A stretch of DNA of 13,933 nt from an uncultured Oscillospiraceae bacterium (lineage in GTDB: Bacteria; Bacillota; Clostridia; Oscillospirales; Oscillospiraceae), in contig CAKTUT010000029.1 in NCBI GenBank assembly GCA_934621665.1, positions 1 through 13,933 of the forward strand. Reading direction: 5' to 3'. This document shows positions 1 through 6,372 of this stretch, one piece after another. The notes beneath the pieces were generated by a model. It worked only from the letters and a program-made list of their open reading frames with translations, ran no database searches and was not told the origin of the DNA. Within the stretch, counting starts at the first letter, position 1. Each line of letters opens with the position of its first letter. The position numbers were made by a program, and so were the translations under genes.

Positions 1-2
1 TC

Positions 3-533
3 ATTCGGCTGTATGAGCCGGATGGAAGCACAGATGTGCTGGTTGACAATCTGCCCACAAGCGCGGGCGTCCGAATTTACAATAACTGCGCATTTGACAT
101 TACCTGTAGGAATCCGGAAATGACACGGCTGCGCGAAGAACATAAAGGAGACTATTGGTCGGAGTACTGGACGTCATTGGACGAAAAAAGCCGTGCGAGT
201 TCAATGGAGCTCTACAAAAATGCAAACCCAGACTACGTGGACGACGGCGGCGTGCCGCCCTATGACGAGAGTCTTATAAGTGAGGATCTGATAGGGGGCT
301 GCTCCGGAGATGTCGTTGAAAAATGGGTATGGGAGCACTATGGCGTGCCGGACGAGATTGAATACTATTGCGACACACTCACAGGCTATCACAAGCTTAT
401 GTACTACTCCTTTTACGGCTTCCAGTACTTTTTCCCAGACGGTACTCCGTGGGAAGGGCAGAGAGAAGCCTACGGCACAGGCAGTAACTTTGAGGGCTTG
501 GAATTCTGGCGCTTTTTGCCCTCAGATGATTAA
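3..533 (+). CDS. Hypothetical protein, 3' part only (5' end outside window)
   Basis: The reading frame is open from the first base of the window to a TAA at 531-533, giving about 176 visible residues. No convincing ribosome binding site precedes the internal GTG at 36, so the true start is most likely upstream of the window. The visible part is acidic and unusually rich in Tyr, Trp and Phe (for example GDYWSEYWTSLDE, and YYSFYGFQYFFPDG near the C-terminus), with a CSGD segment mid-way. There is no membrane segment. I recognise no family. The composition would suit a secreted or surface protein, or an accessory protein with a small globular C-terminal domain, but nothing identifies a function. 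It faces the PIG-L gene and shares a terminator hairpin with it. That it is coding is fairly sure; its role is unknown. Confidence 0.65.
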   Translation: MRLYEPDGSTDVLVDNLPTSAGVRIYNNCAFDITCRNPEMTRLREEHKGDYWSEYWTSLDEKSRASSMELYKNANPDYVDDGGVPPYDESLISEDLIGGCSGDVVEKWVWEHYGVPDEIEYYCDTLTGYHKLMYYSFYGFQYFFPDGTPWEGQREAYGTGSNFEGLEFWRFLPSDD

Positions 534-537
534 CGCA

Positions 538-569
538 GAAATGCCGCAGGGATTTCCCTGCGGCATTTC
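538..569. terminator. Hairpin terminator between convergent genes
   Basis: A perfect 14-bp inverted repeat (GAAATGCCGCAGGG at 538-551 and its complement at 556-569) closes an ATTT loop. It sits 4 bases after the stop of the upstream + gene and 2 bases before the stop of the minus-strand PIG-L gene, so it can end both transcripts. The T-runs on either side are short, so the hairpin rather than the U-tract carries most of the signal. Confidence 0.8.
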
Positions 570-571
570 AC

Positions 572-1438
572 TCATGTTGCGCTGCTTTGTGCAGAAAATG
601 CGCTGTCAACCCACTGAATGTAGGGCTTCAAATTGATTTTGGGGCGGCAGTCAAGCGCAATATACGGCTCCACATACAGCCCATTTGATGTCAGGCGGTT
701 CTTTCTGGATGCAACCAGATCCTCGATAATCTGCTTCTGCGAAACATAGGCCAAGATTGCCTCATCAATCCGTTGCTCCACCGTCTGGTCCGCCACAAGA
801 ATGCGGTTCGCCCGCAGCGCAGCGGGACGGCCATTTACCAGCGCGTCCTCTGGGTCGAAATCCGCCCAGACAGAATATTGAAGCGTAGAGCGCACGGCGT
901 GCGGCGTACCACAGTCGACAAGCGCGGCGTCACCGGCCTGCGGCACGTCAAAGCTTGCCATCAGATAGGCCGCCCAGTGGTCAATGTGCTCATGGTAGTG
1001 GTTCGGGAGCATGACACGGGTGACTTTTTTCTCGCGCAGAAAGCGCAGAATGCGCGGCATATCACCGGGCGTGCCGTCAGCCTTTGTCCAGCCGAGATTT
1101 CCGATGGCCGAGAAGTCCGGGAAGTTCATCCGCAGAATGTGATCAGCCGGAATGCCGAGCCGCGCATAGCAGTCATCCGTCTCGCGGGCACGCACGGCTT
1201 CAATTGTGGTCTTTTCCGCAATGGTGCTGTAGCCTGCGTCACCCCGGCAGAAGATCACGACATACACCTCTGCACCTGCCTGCTGTGCAGCCAGCATGGC
1301 ATAGCCTGCGCCCAGAATTGCATCGTCGTCGTGCGGGCTCATCACAGCCAGAACCTCGTCCGCTCCAAAGCCGGGGAACAGTACGTCAAGCTTATCTGAA
1401 ACCTCGTTCGTATCGGTATTGCAGTATGTAAACCTCAT
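572..1438 (-). CDS. PIG-L/LmbE family deacetylase
   Basis: This is a 288-residue protein of the PIG-L (LmbE-like) family, zinc hydrolases that remove N-acetyl groups from GlcNAc-type sugars in compounds such as GPI precursors, mycothiol/bacillithiol intermediates and glycopeptides. The zinc-site motifs are visible: SPHDDDAILGAG (His36, Asp37, Asp38 around residues 34-45) and HEHIDH (His151 and His154). The Rossmann-like core strand LAVMSPHDD and the VVIFCRGDAGYS loop also fit the family. There is no signal peptide or membrane segment, so a cytoplasmic enzyme is expected. A GGGGTAAGG stretch precedes the ATG. It lies 39 bases downstream of the M24 gene on the same strand and is probably cotranscribed with it. 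The substrate cannot be told from the sequence; a free sugar conjugate or an N-acylated small molecule are both possible. Confidence 0.88.
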   Translation of the reverse strand: MRFTYCNTDTNEVSDKLDVLFPGFGADEVLAVMSPHDDDAILGAGYAMLAAQQAGAEVYVVIFCRGDAGYSTIAEKTTIEAVRARETDDCYARLGIPADHILRMNFPDFSAIGNLGWTKADGTPGDMPRILRFLREKKVTRVMLPNHYHEHIDHWAAYLMASFDVPQAGDAALVDCGTPHAVRSTLQYSVWADFDPEDALVNGRPAALRANRILVADQTVEQRIDEAILAYVSQKQIIEDLVASRKNRLTSNGLYVEPYIALDCRPKINLKPYIQWVDSAFSAQSSAT

Positions 1439-1477
1439 GCGGCCTTACCCCCAACGCAAAAGCGTTTTTTAGGAAGC

Positions 1478-2827
1478 TCAATAGCCAGCGCCGACCAGAT
1501 GCTGCAGCCGGACAGGCAGGTCATTGAGCACCTCAACGCGGCGGCCAAACTTGCCGAGCGTTTTCTCCACCAGCACATAGTCAAACTCAGGAATGATCAC
1601 GTCATTCCAGCTGCTGCCGAAGCCGCGTGCGGCTACGTCCAGCATCATGACAATCTGGTTGCCAAGCGGCTCCTCGGAGTTGAGCGTAATTGCACCATAG
1701 AATTCCTGACACTCGGTGTAGCCGGAGTTGTGTGTGCCGGTGTAGGGCTTGAGCATGGCGAGGTCGATGGGCTTGCCGACGCGGCGGCTGACCTCATCGC
1801 GGTGCTGCTCAAAGTAGTCCACCAGCGCCTGCTCCTGAAGCTTGGCGGGCAGATTGTTTTCAGCTACGCGGATGTACGCGTCAAGGCCAACCTGATAGGC
1901 GTTGTCCACAAAGTCCAGCCAGTATTTCTGCGCCTCAGTCAGCTGGCCGTTCGGGCCTGTACATACGACGCTGCACCGTTCACAGGCTGTCAGGCCGTCC
2001 ATCGTAGGCGCAACGCCGACATGAACAAAGTCGCCCTCGCGGATGACATGGTTCAGCGCCTTGCCAATGATGCTGCGGTTATCCTCGCCGCTTGTCACCA
2101 TCACATCAAAGCCAAGCTCCTCTGCGCCAAGCTCACTTGCCACGGCGTAGCCCCACTGCGCAACCTGTGTTTGAAGCATCCCGGGTTTCATAACAGCCAG
2201 CATAGCCTCGACCATCACGTCGGAGATCTTTGCCGCCTGACGCGTCAGTTCCATTTCGATATCGGACTTTTCGTATTTGATTTTATAGTAGATTTCCTGC
2301 GCGTCACGGAGGTTGCCCTTGCCGACATAGCCCTCAAACCACTCGAAAATGCTCACCGGCATGACGGCGCGGGGCGTCAGCAGTGCAAGAGCCTTGGGTT
2401 TGCCGCCGCAGATATCCTCCACCACGTCCTCCATACGCTCAACATCAACAGGATACTCCTCGTCAGCCAGTTTCAGCATCTCCACACGGCCGACGCGGCA
2501 GCCGGAGCGCGGCGAAAGCTGCTCGGCAACATAGCAGCCCTCAAGGCCTGCCAGAATTGCAAAGCCGTTTTTGCCGACGATACCGGCAACCGGCTCAACG
2601 GAAATGTTGGTGTTGCCGCCAAGGTATGGCACATCGCCGTGATAGTGCTCATCGGAATAGACGATACCGCCGTCAAAGCCTGCCGCAGCCAGTGCCTGAT
2701 AAACGGCTTTCTGACGGCGCTGGAACTCTTCTCTGCCGACGCGAAGCGTTTTGTCGATCTTTGGCGCGCGGGAGAGCACGTCCGCGACGATGTTTGCCTG
2801 CTTGCTCCATTCGTGAATGTTAACCAT
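1478..2827 (-). CDS. M24 family (Xaa-Pro aminopeptidase/creatinase fold) protein
   Basis: A 449-residue protein of the M24 'pita-bread' family. The N-terminal half (about 30-190) is the creatinase-type N domain and the C-terminal half (about 190-440) the catalytic fold, starting with KSDIEMELTRQAAKISD and KPGM, both typical of M24. The canonical members are dinuclear-metal aminopeptidases acting on Xaa-Pro bonds. Here the site is atypical: the segment that normally carries the first Asp ligand reads FVHVG (His269), no DxTRT-like second Asp motif is visible, and the EPG glutamate region reads MMLDVAARG. His366 (GTHNSGY) and Glu414 (PEFDYVLVE) remain. The start at 2827 is chosen because AAGGAGG lies 5 bases before it; the upstream in-frame ATG at 2953 would overlap the promoter. 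First gene of a likely operon with the PIG-L gene. It may be a creatinase-like hydrolase or a non-peptidase rather than a true Pro-aminopeptidase. Confidence 0.85.
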   Translation of the reverse strand: MVNIHEWSKQANIVADVLSRAPKIDKTLRVGREEFQRRQKAVYQALAAAGFDGGIVYSDEHYHGDVPYLGGNTNISVEPVAGIVGKNGFAILAGLEGCYVAEQLSPRSGCRVGRVEMLKLADEEYPVDVERMEDVVEDICGGKPKALALLTPRAVMPVSIFEWFEGYVGKGNLRDAQEIYYKIKYEKSDIEMELTRQAAKISDVMVEAMLAVMKPGMLQTQVAQWGYAVASELGAEELGFDVMVTSGEDNRSIIGKALNHVIREGDFVHVGVAPTMDGLTACERCSVVCTGPNGQLTEAQKYWLDFVDNAYQVGLDAYIRVAENNLPAKLQEQALVDYFEQHRDEVSRRVGKPIDLAMLKPYTGTHNSGYTECQEFYGAITLNSEEPLGNQIVMMLDVAARGFGSSWNDVIIPEFDYVLVEKTLGKFGRRVEVLNDLPVRLQHLVGAGY

Positions 2828-2923
2828 AGCGGCCTCCTTATTGCTGTAAGCATCTGTTTGCGCTGCTGTGCCCGCTTCCATTGTGAGGGATTGTTGGCAG
2901 GCAGCGCAGTAATTTTCAAGATA

Positions 2924-2953
2924 ATTATATCGTGAAAGCCGTATCAATCGCAA
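2924..2953 (-). promoter_or_regulatory. Promoter of the M24/PIG-L unit
   Basis: On the minus strand a perfect -10 hexamer TATAAT (2924-2929) is preceded by TTGCGA (2948-2953, 4 of 6 to consensus) with an 18-base spacer. The inferred start near 2917 gives a leader of about 90 bases to the ATG at 2827. The position also argues against translation starting at the in-frame ATG at 2953. Confidence 0.55.
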
Positions 2954-3079
2954 TTGACGTATCCAACAAAGTATGTGCTTCCAATATGTCCCAGAATGGC
3001 GGCGCGATGGGGACCGCTATTTTACAGGTAGTCCCGTTTGCGTTTTGATCGAACCTGTGATAGACGAGGGCCAAGGTCG

Positions 3080-3166
3080 AATCAATTTGAGGGCACACTG
3101 TCCTCGTCGGACGAGGGCGAGATATACTGGCTCGGGTTGGATGAAATCAAGTGGCGTGACCAGATG
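3080..3166 (+). pseudogene. Short Nudix-like (8-oxo-dGTP diphosphatase type) remnant
   Basis: In one + strand frame the 29 codons at 3080-3166 read NQFEGTLSSSDEGE followed by IYWLGLDEI. This closely resembles the C-terminal segment of Nudix hydrolases of the 8-oxo-dGTP diphosphatase type, where a pattern like nqFeGeL-sSdEGEvfWv-ldEl follows the Nudix box. No Nudix box (GX5EX7REUXEE) is visible in the bases upstream to 2954 in any frame, and the frame runs into the hairpin at 3149, so only a fragment is present. I read it as the leftover of a deleted gene. The rest of the 359-base gene-free stretch 2828-3186 holds the M24 promoter and the MATE terminator; in 2954-3079 I recognise nothing. Confidence 0.4.
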
Positions 3167-3178
3167 GTCACGCCACTT
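3149..3178 (-). terminator. Terminator of the first MATE gene
   Basis: A perfect 13-bp inverted repeat (AAGTGGCGTGACC at 3149-3161, complement at 3166-3178) closes a 4-base loop, 8 bases after the stop of the minus-strand MATE gene. The trailing bases on the minus strand are only moderately T-rich. Confidence 0.7.
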
Positions 3179-3186
3179 TGTATCTG

Positions 3187-4584
3187 TTATTCATCCTCTG
3201 CAACGGTCGCCGCTTCCTCCGCTGCGGCCACGGCCACCTGATCGCGGCTGAAGCCATGCACCCAGTCGGAGAAAAGGTAATAGCACAGATAGATGACGGA
3301 GCTGAGACTCCACGTGATGGGATATGCCCAGAAAATATACTGAATCTCATGCGTAATGCGCATGACAATCGTGATATACGCAATACGAATCACACACCAG
3401 CACAGCAGCATGATCGTCATTGGCACGAACGCCTTGCCTGCGCCGCGGCAGACCGACGCGATGGCGTGCGAGAACGCAAGCAAACAGTAGAACAGCGTCA
3501 CCGTCCGCGCCTGCAAAACGCCCACAGCAATGACCTCCGGCGTTTCGGTAAACCAGCCGATGAACCACGGTGCGCCAAGATAAATGCCCACGCCGATCAA
3601 TTCGGCCAGAATGACCGACGACCAGATGCCAAAGCGCGCACCAGTTTTCGCGCGCTCGTATTCGCACGCGCCAAGATTCTGGCTGATATAGGTGGTCAGC
3701 GCCATGGTAAAGCTTGTGATCGGCAGGAAGCCGAAGCCCTCAATCTTGGAGTATGCGCCATAGCCCGCCATGGCGATCTTGCCGAACGAGTTGATGTTCG
3801 TCTGGACAATGACATTTGCAAAGCCAATCACCGAGTTCTGGATGCCGGACGGCAGACCGTAACGGATAATCAGGCCGGTCATCTCACGGTCAATTTTGAG
3901 CTTTTTCAGCTCAATCTGATAGATCGTGCCCTTCTTTGACAGATGGATAAAGCAGAGCACAGCGCTTGCCGCCTGCGAGATGGTGGTGGCCACAGCCGCC
4001 GACCACACGCCCCAGTGGAACACGCCGATAAACAGCAGGTCAAGGGCAATGTTGACAAGCGACGAGAAAATCAGATAGTAGAGCGGACGCTGGCTGTCGC
4101 CAAGGGCGTTCATAATGCTCTTGCAGACGTTATACAGCACAACCGCGATCACGCCGACAAAGTAATAGCGGAAATAGGCAATCGCGTCCGGCAGAACGTC
4201 GGGGTCAGTGCCCATCCATCGCAAAAATGTCGGCGTAAAGACCACGCCTACCACCGTCATTACAATGCCGGCCAGGATGCCAAGCGCCAGATTCGTGTGA
4301 ATTGCACGCGAGACGCGCTCACGGTCGCCTGCGCCGAAATAGCGGGAAATGACGACGCCCGCGCCCATGGTCGTGCCGACAAAGAAGCTGGTCAGCAGGA
4401 AAATGAGCGTACCGGACGAGCTGACCGCCGCCAGCGCCTCATCGCCCAGAAATTTACCGACAATCAGCGAGTCGGCTGTATTATACAACTGCTGAAACAC
4501 CTGACTTAAAAACGTCGGCATCGCAAAGCCAAGGATCAATCGCCACGGACTGCCGTGGGTCATGTCCTTAATGGTACCGTTCAA
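3187..4584 (-). CDS. MATE family efflux transporter (first of two)
   Basis: A 465-residue integral membrane protein of the MATE family, cation-coupled (Na+ or H+) exporters of cationic drugs and metabolites. The family signature is clear: an N-terminal block LGFAMPTFLSQVFQQLYNTADSLIVGKFLG, the repeat-type segment NVCKSIMNALGDSQRPL around residue 155, and the second-half counterpart YGLPSGIQNSVIGFANVIVQ near 265 with ISQNLGACEYERA. About twelve hydrophobic segments in two homologous halves are expected. The C-terminus is a short charged Ala/Glu-rich tail. The start is a TTG at 4584, preceded by AAAGGGG 7 bases upstream; the in-frame ATG at 4563 has only a 1-base gap after its AAGGA and is less likely. 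It has its own promoter and terminator, so it appears monocistronic. The substrate is unknown. It is about as long as usual for the family. Confidence 0.93.
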   Translation of the reverse strand: MNGTIKDMTHGSPWRLILGFAMPTFLSQVFQQLYNTADSLIVGKFLGDEALAAVSSSGTLIFLLTSFFVGTTMGAGVVISRYFGAGDRERVSRAIHTNLALGILAGIVMTVVGVVFTPTFLRWMGTDPDVLPDAIAYFRYYFVGVIAVVLYNVCKSIMNALGDSQRPLYYLIFSSLVNIALDLLFIGVFHWGVWSAAVATTISQAASAVLCFIHLSKKGTIYQIELKKLKIDREMTGLIIRYGLPSGIQNSVIGFANVIVQTNINSFGKIAMAGYGAYSKIEGFGFLPITSFTMALTTYISQNLGACEYERAKTGARFGIWSSVILAELIGVGIYLGAPWFIGWFTETPEVIAVGVLQARTVTLFYCLLAFSHAIASVCRGAGKAFVPMTIMLLCWCVIRIAYITIVMRITHEIQYIFWAYPITWSLSSVIYLCYYLFSDWVHGFSRDQVAVAAAEEAATVAEDE

Positions 4585-4627
4585 TGGAATACCCCTTTCT
4601 ACAATCTGAAAAAGTCAAATCGAAAAG

Positions 4628-4652
4628 ATAAGCGCCGCAAAGCGGCGCTTAT
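4628..4652 (-). promoter_or_regulatory. GC-rich leader hairpin upstream of the MATE gene (possible attenuator)
   Basis: A perfect 11-bp inverted repeat (ATAAGCGCCGC at 4628-4638, complement at 4642-4652) with a 3-base loop, followed on the minus strand by CTTTTCG and, further on, a second T-rich run. It lies about 10 bases downstream of the predicted MATE transcription start and 44 bases before its start codon. It could be an attenuator in the MATE leader, or the terminator of the upstream lpd transcript, or both; the T-run is imperfect. Confidence 0.55.
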
Positions 4653-4668
4653 TGTAAAATCTATTCAA

Positions 4669-4697
4669 ATGATAGCAGAAGCAGGTGGATTTTGCAA
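4669..4697 (-). promoter_or_regulatory. Promoter of the first MATE gene
   Basis: Minus strand TTGCAA (4692-4697) and TATCAT (4669-4674) are separated by 17 bases, with a TGC extended -10 in front of TATCAT. The inferred start near 4662 places the 4628-4652 hairpin inside the leader. Confidence 0.55.
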
Positions 4698-4775
4698 CCC
4701 CCGGGCGCGTATTTCTATTTATAATTATGCGCGGCTTTCATTCCTGCGCGCCGGAAGCTTGCGGGCATTGTCCAT

Positions 4776-6143
4776 TCAGATCATGAACAGCGCCTCACGG
4801 ATGGTCTCACAGACGCTCGGATGCGGGAATACGATCTTGTCCAGATGCTGCACCGGAGACTTGGAATAGACCATCATCGCCGCGCCATAGATCATCTCGG
4901 AGGCATAGCTGCCGACAATCTGCACCCCCGCGACGCACCGACGGTCAAGATCGTAGACAATCTTACAGAAGCCGTCGCCGGTGCGGTTCTCGGCCACGTA
5001 GCGCCCCGACATCATCATGGAGGCCTTGACCACCTTGACGTTCATGCCCTTTTCCTTTGCGCTCTGTTCCGTCTCGCCCACACAGGCAACCTCAGGCGTG
5101 GTGTAAATCACAGATGGAATGACGTTATAGTCGATTCTGTCCTTTTTGCCCAACATATGGTTGACGGCAACCTCGGCTTCGCGATATGCCGTGTGTGCCA
5201 GCATCAGCTTTCCGTTGCAATCGCCGATGGCGTAGACGCCGTGGACGTTGGTACGCAGGTGTTCGTCGGTGACAATCGCGCCGCGCTCGGTGTGAATTTC
5301 AAGCTCGTCCAGCGGCAGCCCGCCGCAGTTGGCACGCCGTCCGGCGGCCAGCAGCACACGGTCGCATGCGACGGTGTGTACCCCCGCCGCATCCTCATAT
5401 GTGACGCTGTCCGCGCCGATGGCTTTCACACCGGCAGAAAGCTTAAACTCCATGCCGAGCTTTGCATACGTTTTCATCAGGATATTGCAGATCTCTGGGT
5501 CGGTATTGCCTGCAATCTTCGGCATCATCTCAATAACGATTACCTTGACGCCGACGGTGGCAAAATAACATGCCATCTCAAGGCCGATTACGCCGCCGCC
5601 GATGCAGACAAGCGTTTTCGGCAGCGTTTTCAGATCCAGAATTTCGCGGTTTGTCATGACAAAGCCGTTGGCAAGTCCCTCCTGTACGCCCGGAATCGGC
5701 GGCACTGCCGCAACCGAGCCGGTAGCAATAACCAGATGCTTGCCGGAGACAGCCTCGCCGTTTACCGTCGTCTCAAAGCCGTGCGCCACCTTGCGCAGTC
5801 CCGCTGCCTCGCCGCTGTAGACCTTGACCTTGTGCGACTTCATTGTGTAGCCGACGCCGGAAACCAGCGTTTTTACAACCTGATTTTTCCGTTCAATGAC
5901 CGCCGCGTGGTCATAGCGCACGTTCTCGCAATGCACGCCGTAGTCCGCGCCATGCTGCGCGGCGGCGTATTGCTTGGCACAGTATAATAGGCTCTTCGTC
6001 GGCACGCAGCCCTCGTTCAGACACGTCCCGCCAAGCGCCCGCTTTTCAACCACGGCCGCCGTGAGGCCGTTCTGCGCGGCGCGTTCGGCGCACAGATAGC
6101 CACCCGGGCCGCCGCCGATGATCAATACATCAAATTGTTCCAT
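4776..6143 (-). CDS. lpdA: Dihydrolipoamide dehydrogenase (E3)
   Basis: A 455-residue FAD-dependent pyridine nucleotide-disulfide oxidoreductase that reoxidises dihydrolipoamide with NAD+ in 2-oxoacid dehydrogenase complexes or the glycine cleavage system. The FAD-binding GGGPGG motif is at residues 10-15, the redox-active pair Cys41/Cys46 in GGTCLNEGCVPTK, the NAD-binding GGGVIGLE near 182-189, the second FAD motif VYAIGD near 303, and the catalytic His441/Glu446 in HPSVCE. The usual HxHP pattern reads FPHP here; the catalytic His is kept. No lipoyl domain is fused and no E1/E2 or gcv gene is in the window, so its partner complex is not visible. The ATG at 6143 is chosen since AGAGGA ends 7 bases before it and the FAD motif then starts at the usual distance; an in-frame extension to 6278 is unlikely. 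It is transcribed divergently from the DUF1538 gene. Confidence 0.9.
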   Translation of the reverse strand: MEQFDVLIIGGGPGGYLCAERAAQNGLTAAVVEKRALGGTCLNEGCVPTKSLLYCAKQYAAAQHGADYGVHCENVRYDHAAVIERKNQVVKTLVSGVGYTMKSHKVKVYSGEAAGLRKVAHGFETTVNGEAVSGKHLVIATGSVAAVPPIPGVQEGLANGFVMTNREILDLKTLPKTLVCIGGGVIGLEMACYFATVGVKVIVIEMMPKIAGNTDPEICNILMKTYAKLGMEFKLSAGVKAIGADSVTYEDAAGVHTVACDRVLLAAGRRANCGGLPLDELEIHTERGAIVTDEHLRTNVHGVYAIGDCNGKLMLAHTAYREAEVAVNHMLGKKDRIDYNVIPSVIYTTPEVACVGETEQSAKEKGMNVKVVKASMMMSGRYVAENRTGDGFCKIVYDLDRRCVAGVQIVGSYASEMIYGAAMMVYSKSPVQHLDKIVFPHPSVCETIREALFMI

Positions 6144-6186
6144 ATCCAGTTCCTCTACTTTCTGCCGGAGCCGGCCTGTTTTTTTC

Positions 6187-6221
6187 ATCATATCATAAGA
6201 ATTCCCATTTGTCTCATGCAA
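6187..6221 (-). promoter_or_regulatory. Promoter of the dihydrolipoamide dehydrogenase gene
   Basis: Two overlapping -10 candidates TATGAT lie on the minus strand at 6187-6192 and 6192-6197. The proximal one has a TGA extended element and GAGACA (6210-6215) 17 bases upstream; the distal one pairs with TTGCAT (6216-6221) at 18 bases. Which is used cannot be decided by eye. Confidence 0.45.
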
Positions 6222-6240
6222 ATGCGCCAGCCAGCCATGC

Positions 6241-6271
6241 CAAAACGGCATAGCGCCGTTTTGCGCAAAAC
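6241..6271. other. Overlapping inverted repeats in the divergent lpd/DUF1538 region
   Basis: CAAAACGGC at 6241-6249 and its complement at 6255-6263 form a 9-bp hairpin with a 5-base loop. Its right arm overlaps a perfect 14-bp palindrome GTTTTGCGCAAAAC at 6258-6271. No T-run follows on either strand that would make it an ordinary terminator. The two structures cannot form at once. It could be a protein-binding site or have no function. Confidence 0.35.
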
Positions 6272-6331
6272 TCTGCATCTGTGAAGCTTTATGAAAAGTT
6301 CACATCTTTTGCCTAGGAATCCTGCCCAAAA

Positions 6332-6345
6332 TACAGTATACTGTA
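6332..6345 (+). promoter_or_regulatory. Candidate -10 box inside a 14-bp palindromic operator
   Basis: TACAGTATACTGTA is a perfect 14-bp palindrome. It contains TATACT (6337-6342), the best -10 candidate for the DUF1538 operon; no good -35 hexamer stands at 16-18 bases upstream. A repressor or activator bound here would directly affect the promoter. The distance from the -10 to the TTG start at 6373 is 30 bases. Confidence 0.45.
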
Positions 6346-6372
6346 ATTAAAATTAAAGTAAGGAGAATTGTT

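Noticed and set aside
1453..1466. AACGC-AAAA-GCGTT hairpin followed by T's on the + strand, between the M24 and PIG-L genes
   Set aside because: The T-run is on the + strand, where no gene ends here; on the minus strand the hairpin is followed by G's, and the stem is only 5 bp.
1499..2935. A 478-codon open frame on the + strand
   Set aside because: It is antisense to the M24 gene, has no ribosome binding site and reads as a low-complexity protein rich in His, Ala and Asn, typical of the mirror frame of a G+C-rich gene.
2828..2953. 42-residue N-terminal extension of the M24 protein
   Set aside because: It would overlap the predicted promoter, and a strong AAGGAGG site points to the start at 2827.
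4711..4738. Inverted repeat GCGCGTA / TATGCGC after the lpd stop as a terminator
   Set aside because: The stem is 7 bp with a G-T pair, the loop is 14 bases and no T-run follows on the minus strand.
4821..5987. A 388-codon open frame on the + strand
   Set aside because: It is antisense to the dihydrolipoamide dehydrogenase gene, whose motifs are intact, and shows no family features.
6332..6345. LexA/SOS box
   Set aside because: The palindrome vaguely recalls E. coli LexA boxes but does not match the Gram-positive DinR consensus (GAAC-N4-GTTC).
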